Shown piece after piece: positions 22,096 through 32,386 of a stretch of DNA of 64,000 bases. The notes beneath the pieces were generated by a model. The model was not told where the DNA came from, searched no databases, and saw only the letters and a program-made list of their open reading frames with translations. The first letter of the stretch is position 1. The number at the start of each line of letters is the position of its first letter. Both the position numbers and the translations under genes were made by a program. Source of the DNA: Flectonema sp. DT1601 (taxonomy: Eukaryota; Euglenozoa; Diplonemea; Diplonemida; Diplonemidae); contig OZ025848.1 of the NCBI GenBank assembly GCA_964019425.1, positions 558,001-622,000 on the forward strand. Direction: 5' to 3'.

Positions 22096-22588
22096 ACTTC
22101 TGATTATCAATATGATTTGAGAATACTACAAAGAAATACTTTAACAAGTCCTTCCAGCATACAATGATAGTGTTGTATTAGACTTCTCTTTACAACACAG
22201 AAGAGTAACAGTCGCGATAACCAAGTGACTGTAGCTCATAGAAATTCAGCTATTGCAGAGGGAATAAAGGGAAAAAAGGAACCGAGTATATATTAGAAAA
22301 AAAAAAAAAATTTGTTTTGTGATTTAATCAGCTTCTTTCAGCTTTATCTCTTACCTGTATTGTTCTTTCCCTTTATAGATATTTTTTTTTTAAAAAAAAA
22401 AAAGATTATATTTTTTTTTTCTCCACTTGTACTCGTTTTCTTTTCTTTATTGTTGTTTGTTTTGTATGTTTTTTTTTAAACAAGAAACCCCCCATTCCAT
22501 GACAGGAACAAGTGATGTAGGAATAACAGTAATTGGATAATAAATATTAAACTAATTACTGTTTAACAGATCCACAACGAGGGTGACA

Positions 22589-23350
22589 ATGCCAGGTGGG
22601 GGTTGGCACACATCACTTCGCTCTCCTGGTATAGGTCCTCCATGTGTGATACTTGGTGACGGATACTCTCGAGATGTGAGAGATCTTGGTATCCCTGCAA
22701 GCACAGGAAAGACAACACCTCGGAGTCATAACAAATTACAATTAGTTGAAGCAAAGGTGAAGGAGGAAGTGACGTTACGAACACCTACAAAGAGAAGACC
22801 ATCAGAATTGAAAGATGAATTAAATAAAAAATTAATTGAAACTCTACAAGAGCAAGTCAGAGTTCTCGAACAGGAAAAAGCTGCGAGACAAGTTGCTGAT
22901 CAGACACCTCCTCCTGCGAAGTACCGTTCAAGAACTCCTCCGATCTCAACACCGAGAACTATGATGAGAAATAGAAGGAATAGCCAAGCTGTTATAAAAA
23001 CACCAGGTGACGAGATACTTACTAGTGACAGGTTAATTAAAGAACATGGATCATTACGCGCTGCGTACAGTAATTTAAATTCTCGATCTGCTCCGAATGC
23101 AGCAGCTACCAAACTACCACTTGACAGCTACTCTAATTTTATGAAAGCCGCGCAAGTTTCTGAATCGCCATCTCCAACTATTGAATTACGAGAGAAACTT
23201 CAGGAACTTCAAAAACAATCCCGTCGTTTAGAGCAAGTCCTTATTTCGAGAAGAGAAACTCACAAACAACACCTAGCATCTCTTACATCTGATCTTCAAA
23301 AAGAAGAATATGAGCGGTCTAGATTATGCTCAGTGTTAGCATCCTTCTAA
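22589..23350 (+). CDS. coiled-coil protein of unknown function
   Basis: 253 aa from ATG 22589, 19 nt after CTGTTTAACAG. The N-terminus MPGGGWHTSLRSPGIGPPCV is Gly/Pro-rich. A first coiled coil covers about 65-105 (LKDELNKKLIETLQEQVRVL). A basic Pro/Thr/Arg-rich middle follows (SRTPPISTPRTMMRNRR), then a second coiled coil at about 195-250 (LREKLQELQKQSRRLEQVL). This layout is common in centrosomal, axonemal and cytoskeletal linker proteins, but I cannot name an ortholog. It follows the SAM/dynein-like gene, and both are full of short SP/TP motifs, possible phosphorylation sites. Confidence 0.7.
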   Translation: MPGGGWHTSLRSPGIGPPCVILGDGYSRDVRDLGIPASTGKTTPRSHNKLQLVEAKVKEEVTLRTPTKRRPSELKDELNKKLIETLQEQVRVLEQEKAARQVADQTPPPAKYRSRTPPISTPRTMMRNRRNSQAVIKTPGDEILTSDRLIKEHGSLRAAYSNLNSRSAPNAAATKLPLDSYSNFMKAAQVSESPSPTIELREKLQELQKQSRRLEQVLISRRETHKQHLASLTSDLQKEEYERSRLCSVLASF

Positions 23351-23667
23351 GGTGAGCGTGTGTCTCATTATCTTCCTTTATATTTGTATTAGTTAGCATC
23401 CAAGTAAAGCCTTGTTGTTGTTAGCTATTGTTTGGTTTTTGTTTGTTCAGTTAAGAATGAAAGAAGGAAAAAAAAAAAAAAAAAAAAAAAAAAAGTACAA
23501 AGTACAAAGTATAATTAGAGAAAAAATAGCTACTTAGATTTTAACAGTAGATTATTGACGTTCTTTGTGTGTGTCATGTGTGTGTTGGGTAGATAAGTAT
23601 GTTTTGTTTTTTAATTTTTTTTTTTTCCTCAGCAATTTGCTTTTACAAACCCAAACCCCTGTAACAT
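23351..23667. other. intergenic spacer
   Basis: A 25-bp A run (about 23469-23493) and a T run ending TTTTTCCTCAG (AG at 23631-23632), which lies 35 nt before the next ATG. Confidence 0.55.
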
Positions 23668-26600
23668 ATGCCTACCGTGACTATAAAGTCACCGAATATT
23701 CGTTATGGAGAGGAAGAAAGCGAAATCGGTTTTGCAACCTTGTGGAGCCACCTACCAAAGAAATCTCAGATGCTTGTTTCAATAGCAGTCGTACTGTCGT
23801 TTGTTCACGGATCAGCGATTCCGGTATTTTCTTTGTTGTTGGGGGGAGCGATTGATGATGCGGGAGCAGCTGCAAGACAAGAAATCAGCGGAGCGGAACT
23901 GTCTCGACTTCGGAGTTCAATAAACGACGCTGTTGTTAACATCGTTTATATCATGATTGGTCAGTTAGCTACTTCTACTTATTGGGATGCAATCTTACAT
24001 TGGTATTCTCAAGAAATTGGAAGAAATTTAAAGTTACGATGCATGCAATCGATGCTCGGTAAAGACACAGTCTGGATTGATTCTCAAAACACTGGTGAGC
24101 TTCCAATCTTAATCAGAAATGACATAAAATATGTTCAAACAGCAACAGGAAGGAAAGTTGGTCTTTTTTTTATGAACATATCATGTTTTCTTGTATCGGT
24201 TGCTGTTGGATTATTAAAGAGTTGGCAGGTAACATGTATCATCTTCGCAACCCTTCCAGTAATGGTCCCAGTGTCTGTTTTATTAGGTAAATACATGGCT
24301 GAAAAACATACTGTTTCCGCCCAACTCGTTGCAAAAGCATCAGCATTCTGCAATGAAATTCTAACAGGAATAAAGACAGTATTGGCATTCTCAGCTCAAC
24401 GTGGAGAAATTAAAGCTTACAAAGAGCATTTAGATATCGTTAAAAAAGAGGCATCGAGATTCGCCTACATCTGGGGTGTTTTGGTTGGATTGTTATACGC
24501 TTGTATTTTTGGAATGTTTGCGCTGTCATTCTTTTTTGGAGGAGTTATGCTTGATGGAAACTTCACAAATCACATTGCTGGTAATCGCATAGCCGGAGGT
24601 GATGTTATCGCCTGTCTGTTTGCGATCATCATCGGTGCTTTTAGTTTGGGACAGGCAGGTCCTATTTGGGAAGACATAGCTGCAGGAAAAAAAGCTTGGT
24701 CCAGATTGTCGTTGTTGTTGGCGAACACTTCGGAAATTGAAAAAAAACCATCTTTGGTTTTGAAAAACAAGAAATTGAAAAGCAACAACAAATGCAACGA
24801 GATAACAAAAATTACAATGAATGATATCGTCTTCTCTTATCCATCAACTGAACAGAAGACTGAAACTAGCTGTCCACTCACTCCACTTATTTTTAATGGG
24901 CTAAGCATCACCCTTGAAGCAGGTCTTAACATCGGTATTGTGGGTCCGAGTGGAAGCGGTAAATCAACTTTAATGAAACTACTGATGAGATTGTATGACG
25001 CAAACAGTGGATTAATATCAATTCACACCCCTTCATCTACAATCGATACCTCAACTCTACGTGATCCTTCATTGGATCTCCGTAGAACGTATTTTGGATA
25101 CGTTGAACAAAATCCATTTTTATTCTCTGGAAGTATTAAAAGTAATCTTTTAAGAGGATGTGAAGATCTTGTTGAAGCACACACTGAATCAGAACTTGAT
25201 GCGAAATTAAAAATTGCTTGTAAACGCGCTGGTGCTTGGAAGTTTATTAAAAAACTATCAAAGAAGATTGACACTCCATGTGGATATGGAGGATCACAGC
25301 TTTCTGGTGGTCAAAAGCAGCGAGTAGCGATCGCAAGAGCGCTTCTCAGAGAACCTCAAATACTGTTGTTGGATGAAGCGACTTCATCTCTTGATAATAA
25401 GACTCAGGCTAAGATTTTACAAACTGTTTCTGACCTTCAACAAGACAGCACCTACCCTCACAAGTTAACTGTAGTTTCAATCGCTCAAAGACTTAATGCT
25501 GTAACTGATTGTGATATTATTCACGTCGTTGATAATAAGAAAATCCAAGAGTTCGGAACCCATGAAGATCTTCTACAAAAACCAGGTGGAGTCTACCAAA
25601 GACTGTACAAAATCCAATTAAGGGAAGAAGGAGGTAATGAAGAAGATTTCTTAGGAAGGCAATCTCGCAGACCGAGAAGACTATACAAAGAAGACGGCAA
25701 TACGTCCGACAGCGACAGTGACAGCGACGATGAAGAAGCAGTTGCGCCTCCAAAAGAAACCCGTAAAGGTGACGAAGACTATCATTACGACAACGACCCA
25801 ACCCTCTCAACAGAAGAAAAGGAATACAAACGTCAAGAAGAGGTCGCTAAAAACTATTCTGTTCCGTATATGAGACTTTGGCAATTTAACGAGGGTCACA
25901 AACATATATTCTTAGTTGGGGTGTTTGGTTCAGCAATTGTGGGGACATTAACCCCTTTAATGGGACTCTTCATGGCGATGTCAATTGAGATTTACTACGA
26001 CGATAACACAACAGTCTTATACGATTCGAAAGTCATTGCGGGATATTGTTCGATTGTTGCTGGAGCAAGTTTTGTTGGTCAATTCTTATGCGAAGCTTCG
26101 TTTTTGTACATCGGTGAGGCCTTTGCGTGTAACATTCGTCAAAAGTGTTTTGAATCTTTAATGACAAGAGATGCTGCATTCTTTGATATCGAAAAATATT
26201 CATCTGAAAACTTATCAGTTGCTCTATCAGATTACGGTATAAGAATGTCTAAACTATCAGGTGATCAATTGAACCTTATTGTTCAAGCCGTAGTCGGTTT
26301 AACTGCAGGCATTGGAATGGCTTTGTTCGCTTCATGGAAACTAGCATTAGTTATGATGGCAATCATGCCTGTGGTGGTTGCCTTACAAGCTGTCAACGTA
26401 AAAGCTGTTTGGTGGGCATCTGAAGATCTCAGTAAAGACGCTCGAGACTCTGATTTGTTATTTGATGAAACAGCACGTCATATGAATTGTGTTCACAGTA
26501 TGGTTTTAGAAAACTGGACTATGAACACGTACGGTAACTTAGTAAAGAGAAAGAATAAAATAACAAGTCAAATCCCGTCTAGTTTTGTATTCGGTCTGTC

Positions 26601-28239
26601 GAACTCTGCTATGACTGGAGCATACGCACTCGGGTTATTCTACGGAGGGGAGTTGGTGACTGATCCTAATGAGAACTTATCAGTTGGAAGGTTCTTATTG
26701 GGATTCTTAGGGATTGTATTCGCAACTATCGGTCTTGCTGGTCCTCTCAGTCAGATTCCTGACTACGTTGTCGCAAAGGCAGCTGTTCATGACATGTTTG
26801 AGTTGTTAGATTGGAAAGAAGATAAGGATTATTCTTCATCAAAAACCTTCAAATACGCAGACATTCCAAAGCCACACTCCCTCATTGAATTCCGTGATGT
26901 GTGTTTCTCTTATCCATCAAGAGCTGATACAATGGTGTTGAAAAATATGTCATTCAAAGTAGACTTTGATGGTCAGTCAATTGGTCTTGTTGGACCTTCA
27001 GGAGGAGGTAAGAGTACGATATTCGCTCTTCTACTGCGATTATATCGACCAAACAGCGGTCAAGTTCTAATCAACGGATACGATTTAGACAACATTTCTG
27101 ACATCAACAACTGGAGAAAGACACTAGCACCAGTTCTCCAGGACTCATACTTGTTTAATAGATGTCTTGCTGCAAATGTACGTTACGGTAAATCCAATGC
27201 TACCCAAGATGAATTAAAGAAAGCAGCAGAGATTGCCTACATGACTGACTTTATTGATGGAGATATACCAAAGTTAAAAAAGATGTTTGACAAGAACTTA
27301 GAAGCGGGAAGTGAAAATGAATTACTTGAAGATGGTCCTCGTAGCATCGGTTGGGAATTCCCTGCACTTGGACCTGAAGGATCAGTACTCAGTGGTGGAC
27401 AACGTCAACGAGTTTGTATCGCAAGAGGTGCCGTTAATGACAAGGCTTCAATTGTTATGATGGATGAAGCCACAGCTAATCTTGATGCTGAGGCTGAGTA
27501 TGAAGTACGTGAAGCCCTCGACAACCTTCGCGAGACATCAAAAAAGACTTTGTTAGCAATTGCTCATCGTCTCAGTACAATTCAAAACCTCGATAAGTTA
27601 ATAGTGATATCAGATGGTACTGTTGTACAAGAAGGTACTCATGATGAACTTGTAAAATTAGAACGTGGTATTTACTTTGAATTAGTACAACAATCTCTTA
27701 ATGGAGCCGGTATTGATGATAGTGATAGTGGAACTGATTGTTCTGATACTTCAACTGAAGTTACTGAACCAACACCTCGAGTACATAAACAGATGATTCC
27801 AACTCTTGGTCTCTCACTCTCACTCTCACCAACCAACCCAGTTGGACCTCTTTCCTCACGAAAGTCGGGTTCTCCTCGAAAGTCAGGTTCTCCTCGAAAG
27901 TCAGCTCGTCTTCCATACGGAGAAGAGAAAGCAGAAGAGGTTGTGCTCTCATCTGATAAGAAGGCACCATTTGTTATTCCAACACTGTTACTGTCTCCAA
28001 CTCAATCTGTAGCTCAACATTCTGGTGGTGCACTTTCTTCCCGACCAAAATTTTCAAGTCCTCAATTTTCAAGTCCTCTTCTTACTTCAAGAGGTGGCTC
28101 TGTTCCTAGTGGACTCCTCACCTCTCGTAGGAGTGAAGCACCTCCAAACAGGGCTGCAGCGAGATCTCCTATGAATCTGGCTCCACGTGCAACAGCGAGA
28201 GAGCGTTCAGTTGCTATGACCCCTCGACTGTTCCTTTAG
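23668..28239 (+). CDS. full ABC transporter, ABCB/P-glycoprotein type, with long C-terminal tail
   Basis: Single exon, 1523 aa, TMD-NBD-TMD-NBD. NBD1: Walker A GPSGSGKST (426-434), signature LSGGQKQ (545-551), Walker B LLLDEATSSLD. NBD2: GPSGGGKST (1109-1117), LSGGQRQ (1241-1247), MMDEATANLD. Each half has about six hydrophobic helices. The linker is acidic and Ser/Asp-rich (SDSDSDSDDEEA). A tail of about 170 residues after NBD2 is unusual and holds KSGSPRKSGSPRKS-type repeats encoded by an 18-bp tandem repeat near 27865. The NBD1 switch His is Gln607 (SIAQRL), while NBD2 keeps His1300 (AIAHRL). It probably exports lipids, drugs or other amphipathic molecules; substrate unknown. Confidence 0.9.
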   Translation: MPTVTIKSPNIRYGEEESEIGFATLWSHLPKKSQMLVSIAVVLSFVHGSAIPVFSLLLGGAIDDAGAAARQEISGAELSRLRSSINDAVVNIVYIMIGQLATSTYWDAILHWYSQEIGRNLKLRCMQSMLGKDTVWIDSQNTGELPILIRNDIKYVQTATGRKVGLFFMNISCFLVSVAVGLLKSWQVTCIIFATLPVMVPVSVLLGKYMAEKHTVSAQLVAKASAFCNEILTGIKTVLAFSAQRGEIKAYKEHLDIVKKEASRFAYIWGVLVGLLYACIFGMFALSFFFGGVMLDGNFTNHIAGNRIAGGDVIACLFAIIIGAFSLGQAGPIWEDIAAGKKAWSRLSLLLANTSEIEKKPSLVLKNKKLKSNNKCNEITKITMNDIVFSYPSTEQKTETSCPLTPLIFNGLSITLEAGLNIGIVGPSGSGKSTLMKLLMRLYDANSGLISIHTPSSTIDTSTLRDPSLDLRRTYFGYVEQNPFLFSGSIKSNLLRGCEDLVEAHTESELDAKLKIACKRAGAWKFIKKLSKKIDTPCGYGGSQLSGGQKQRVAIARALLREPQILLLDEATSSLDNKTQAKILQTVSDLQQDSTYPHKLTVVSIAQRLNAVTDCDIIHVVDNKKIQEFGTHEDLLQKPGGVYQRLYKIQLREEGGNEEDFLGRQSRRPRRLYKEDGNTSDSDSDSDDEEAVAPPKETRKGDEDYHYDNDPTLSTEEKEYKRQEEVAKNYSVPYMRLWQFNEGHKHIFLVGVFGSAIVGTLTPLMGLFMAMSIEIYYDDNTTVLYDSKVIAGYCSIVAGASFVGQFLCEASFLYIGEAFACNIRQKCFESLMTRDAAFFDIEKYSSENLSVALSDYGIRMSKLSGDQLNLIVQAVVGLTAGIGMALFASWKLALVMMAIMPVVVALQAVNVKAVWWASEDLSKDARDSDLLFDETARHMNCVHSMVLENWTMNTYGNLVKRKNKITSQIPSSFVFGLSNSAMTGAYALGLFYGGELVTDPNENLSVGRFLLGFLGIVFATIGLAGPLSQIPDYVVAKAAVHDMFELLDWKEDKDYSSSKTFKYADIPKPHSLIEFRDVCFSYPSRADTMVLKNMSFKVDFDGQSIGLVGPSGGGKSTIFALLLRLYRPNSGQVLINGYDLDNISDINNWRKTLAPVLQDSYLFNRCLAANVRYGKSNATQDELKKAAEIAYMTDFIDGDIPKLKKMFDKNLEAGSENELLEDGPRSIGWEFPALGPEGSVLSGGQRQRVCIARGAVNDKASIVMMDEATANLDAEAEYEVREALDNLRETSKKTLLAIAHRLSTIQNLDKLIVISDGTVVQEGTHDELVKLERGIYFELVQQSLNGAGIDDSDSGTDCSDTSTEVTEPTPRVHKQMIPTLGLSLSLSPTNPVGPLSSRKSGSPRKSGSPRKSARLPYGEEKAEEVVLSSDKKAPFVIPTLLLSPTQSVAQHSGGALSSRPKFSSPQFSSPLLTSRGGSVPSGLLTSRRSEAPPNRAAARSPMNLAPRATARERSVAMTPRLFL

Positions 28240-29576
28240 AAGGTTGCTTTTAAAGTCTTATTGTGTATAAGATTATCAACTCTGATAACGTGTTGATTTC
28301 AAGAAGTTAATTCTTCTTCAACGTTGTTCTGAATCACCGTTAGCGGCGGCGAAAATCAGATGTAAAATGAACAAGTAGTTCATCAGTTTAAATTAAGCTG
28401 ATCGGCTCCTCATCTCCTTAAACTACTTGAGCTGTATTCATTCTATTCAATCATCTGCTTCTAGAGATCCTTCTCCTCAGTAAGGTCAGAAATCAGTACC
28501 ACTAGCGCTGACTTTACTCATTCAGAGATCGGAAACATATTCTTACGGTAGTACTATTTTGCAATTTTGTTCTTTTCTTTGATATGGACTTGAGCTACTG
28601 ATCGCTTCCTCTTGCTGCGTTGCAACTTCTACAGAGATAGTTACAGCTTGGCGAAGTGAAGTAGTTTTCCTGTTCTCTTACTACTCTTAACCCTGGAATG
28701 AAAATTAGATAAAGTCTGCTAGCGGGTTCTTTACACCGCTTCAGATATTCGGAAAATCAGTTCTATTTTACTATTCGCTAGCATTGTTGTGTAGATGTGG
28801 CTCACGCTGCCTTGCCTTACCATTTCAGAGATCTAACTAATCAGTCCTCTCCCCCATTTGGTATACTGACTCATGCTGCTGTATTCTGCATTGAGATCTA
28901 CGTAGTGGCAGCACGTCACTTCTCCGGCCTTATTTCTACTCTAAAATGGGATCTACAGATGGAACAACAGATCTTTGAACTTCACACGAAACCTTGAGAA
29001 ATAATCTTCACCTCTACTACTACTACTTGTATTATAAGTATTCATCACCTCAGTCTCTCTATGAGGTTATTCTCATGTGAAAAGGGTACAACACCGCCTT
29101 TAATCGCTAAAGTTAGTTCACATTTTCCCCTTTGAGTGCTTTGCTCTAACTGACTTCATATTTCAGCCATCATGTTGATGGTTGGATTGGCCTGCCTAGG
29201 CTACTACTATTGTTACCGACGCCTGTTTTTATTTGTTTATTTTTTTTTTTTTCCCTATTTTTGTATTGTCGTTCATTGTTTCACAGACTTTTTTCATTGG
29301 TCAAGTTGTACATAGATGCGATTTCGGGAAAAGAAAAGAAAAAAAAAAAAAAAACAGGTTGTCGTATTTTTCATTATTTTTTAGTTGGTTCCTGTTATTT
29401 AGTGGTTCCTTCACGATTTTTTTCCCCCCTGACTCTCTCTCCTTGGATTTTCTTTTATGAATTTTCTTTTTTTTTTTTTAAAATGCCACGGTCTTTGTTG
29501 GTGCAATCAGTTAGGTAGTTAATAGTTCGTTTTATGTAAACCTGACGATAACGAGGAGGGATTATAGCTAAACAAG
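28240..29576. other. tract-poor non-coding region
   Basis: About 900 bp after the ABC gene (to about 29165) has almost no homopolymer runs and no long frame, so it may be 3'-UTR or an undetected RNA. At 29172, following CATATTTCAG, a short frame encodes MLMVGLACLGYYYCYRR before entering T-rich sequence. It might be one exon of something, but nothing continues it convincingly. T and A runs resume at 29238-29252 and 29339-29354. Confidence 0.45.
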
Positions 29577-29932
29577 ATGCCACTCAAACAACGCAGCCGG
29601 TCAATCATACTGGCCTGTATAATTGCTTTTTGTTTTATCCCCTTTGTTGAATGTGCACAGGTAAATCGAATCGCCTATTGCTTCTTCATTTTCTGAGTCC
29701 TAGTTGATCCTTCCTAAGGCAACAAGACTGTGGTTGTTTTCTTCTTTTAGTGTATCCTATGTCACTATGGGTCCAAAATTGAAAAAAAAAAAAAAAAAAA
29801 CCTTAACTCTCTATTCCCCCTGAAGCTTGTGGAACCTGGATGTAGCAATCTGGAAGCGACACACATGTTTTTTATTTTTTTTTTCAATCGCAGCGTCAGA
29901 CAAGAATGCTGGCGGCACGAAAACTCCTCTGA
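29577..29932 (+). CDS. candidate small secreted or tail-anchored peptide, two exons
   Basis: Exon 1 (29577-29660) encodes 28 residues: basic MPLKQRSR, a hydrophobic core (SIILACIIAFCFIPFV) and a plausible signal-peptidase site near VECAQ. It ends at GTAAAT. The intron carries A and T runs and ends TTTCAATCGCAG (29893). Exon 2 (29894-29932) adds RQTRMLAARKLL and TGA in frame, for 40 aa. TAG at 29565-29567 lies 9 nt before the ATG. The pattern matches the candidate at 6916: signal-like exon, intron, very short basic exon. Family unknown, and both could be chance. Confidence 0.35.
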
Positions 29933-30228
29933 GTCTGAAATGACTAAGTAATGGGTTCGCGCAATATTCCAAAAACTCTTTTTTTTAATATTTGATATTA
30001 TTATTTATCTTTCTTTTTTAATTACTTGTTGGTGATTAAATTATTTTTTAAGTCCGGCGCAGTTTATGACTCTAAACTGACTGTCATCTTATCTGATCCT
30101 TTTGTTTTCCATTTCTTGCTGAGTGATATGGCTATGTGCTGCTCAATTCTTGTGATACTTTAAAGAGGCTTTCACAGAACAATTGTGATGCTTCGGAAAA
30201 CTGGGGGTGAACGATCCTCGGTACTGTT

Positions 30229-30229
<1 letters not shown>

Positions 30230-30260
<31 letters not shown>
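30230..30260 (+). repeat. 31-bp poly(G) tract
   Basis: An uninterrupted run of 31 G on the + strand, in a window where all other long homopolymers are A or T. The next longest G runs are about 9-10 bp. Confidence 0.9.
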
Positions 30261-30262
<2 letters not shown>

Positions 30263-30474
30263 CTTTTTTCCTTCGTGGTATCGGGGCATTTGGCACGTGG
30301 TCGTATTACAAAAAAAAGATGCTGTATGGAATAAAAAGATTTTTTTCTTTTTTTTTCACCTTCCCCCTCCCCACTCCCAGATCATTTCTCTTTTATTTTC
30401 TTTAGTTGTTTTCAACCTGTTAGCCTCTGGGCAAGGTGGGAGCTGGGAGTCGATCACTTTCAGCCGAAGCTATA

Positions 30475-30554
30475 AAACTACAATCTTCGCGATTGGGTCC
30501 TTACTGATGCGGGCTACCAAGACCCCTCGTAGTCATCAGTTCTGCATTTTGCTA
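30475..30554 (+). repeat. dispersed repeat with conserved hairpins, copy 1
   Basis: About 93% identical over 80 bp to 59637-59716. It contains CAATC-TTCGC-GATTG (5-bp stem) and, further on, ACTGATG ... CATCAGT (7-bp stem), both intact in both copies. It is possibly a small structured RNA or the core of a short mobile element. No promoter is recognised. Confidence 0.7.
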
Positions 30555-32088
30555 GCGAACTAACTTTTTATTCAGTCCGTCTGGAACCCAATCAAAGCCC
30601 GCAAACTCGCAAACCGAAGCGATGCGTGGAAATGCTCTGCATATGGTCTGGAATCTGGTCTGGATTTCAACTTGTTTTTATTTCTCTCTTTTTCTTTTGT
30701 TTAGTATTTTTTTTATTTGTAGTTTCTTTTGTTTATTTTTTATTTTCTGGTTGATCATTTAAATGTCCCTATATCTTTTTATTATGCAAAAACAAAAAAA
30801 AAAATAGTAATAGTAATAATAATAATAAAAAATAAAAAAATATAAATAAAAATAAAAAGAAAAGTGAATAAACAAATAAGTAATAGCCATTTAAAGTTAA
30901 TAAATGTGTGAAAAACTTTTCTGGAAGAGTCGCATTATTTTATTCTGTCGAGTACGTTCACATGGAAGAAAAGTCGCAATGCAAGTCAGAAAAAAAAAAA
31001 ATATGATATATTTCGGCTCTAATCCGTAGAGGTAGAGTGGAGAAGCAACACTAAACCGTTTTTTATTCTAATCGCTTGTATAGATTCACCAAAAAAAAAA
31101 ATTATGTTTTTTTTTTAATCACTGCTTCACACACACTCACTAACTTCTGTGGCTTACTTCTCTGCAAGACATAATAAGCTTAGAATTAAAAATAATGTTT
31201 TTTTTTTAAAATGGCTGGTTCACATGGGCTCAATGTGGCACTTATTTCTTTTATAGTGTCTTATGCATTTAAAAGAGCTCAAAAAAAAAAAAAAAAAAAA
31301 AAAAAAAGATTTCTTTTTTGCACCAAACTAACCCCTGTTGTCAAGTCTCACATGTGTACTATGATAAATTCGGTATCCAATTATGATGCAATGGGGAATG
31401 TGACTATAAAGCTTATATCGTAGGGAGCTGATTTGTAGAAGTCGCTACAACTTTTTAAAAGGGAAATTAAAAAAAAAAAAAAAATTACTGTAAATCACTT
31501 CATCCAATGAAGTCTGCGCATTTTGAGACTCTTCTGACCGTAATGTGTTCTTTCGGATGAAATACTTTTTTTTTTTGTTATTTCTCTTATAAAAACGATA
31601 CACATCAGGCAGTTTTTTTTTTTTTTTTGTTGAATCAAAAAAAAAAAAACCCGAAAAAAAAAAAAAAAAAAAAAATACTAATCTAACACGAGGAGTATTC
31701 TTATTATTATTATTTTTACTAAAATTTAATGACACACGATGTTACGGTTCTTATCGGCATAGCCTGAAATTGCTATCTAGATTCTTTTTCCTCTAGTGGC
31801 ATTGAAAAACTAAAAAAAAAAATGAATGTGATTTTTTTTTTTTTTCATTCTTTCCCTCTGTTTTTGAATATTGGCGCCTTTTTTTTTTATTTTCTTATAA
31901 AAAAAAGAAATAATAATTCTCTCACGTTGTACAAAGTTTGAATAATAGTTAACTACATAACCAACACGTAACATAACAACTCCGGTGTGAAAATAGATAG
32001 GGTAGAACGTGATGGTACTTTTTAAGTGATCCTACAAGAGGGCCTCTCGAAGCCGATTAAAACTAGCTACTAGGCTGACTTTTAATGA

Positions 32089-32119
<31 letters not shown>

Positions 32120-32340
32120 CCCCACTCGCTTTTATTGAATGATAGAAGTGTTTTTTTTTGGTTTATGTGCACATCATTTTTATTTACAATGCTTCAGCTA
32201 TCATTGTTAGCCTTCTCTACTACAGCACATAGCAATCACTACTATTGTTGCAGTTTTATTTTTAATACAAAAATACTGCATTCTCTTCAATAAGACGTAT
32301 AAATATACGTAAAAGTGTTTTTTTGTTTTGGTTGTATCTC

Positions 32341-32386
32341 ATTCAATCAGGCCTAATTGAATAAAGGAGAGCGTTCCTCCTTTATT
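32341..32386 (+). other. pair of adjacent perfect hairpins
   Basis: ATTCAAT (32341-32347) pairs with ATTGAAT (32356-32362). AATAAAGGAG (32360-32369) pairs with CTCCTTTATT (32377-32386) across a 7-nt loop. The arms share AAT, so the two folds would compete. Function unknown. Confidence 0.5.
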
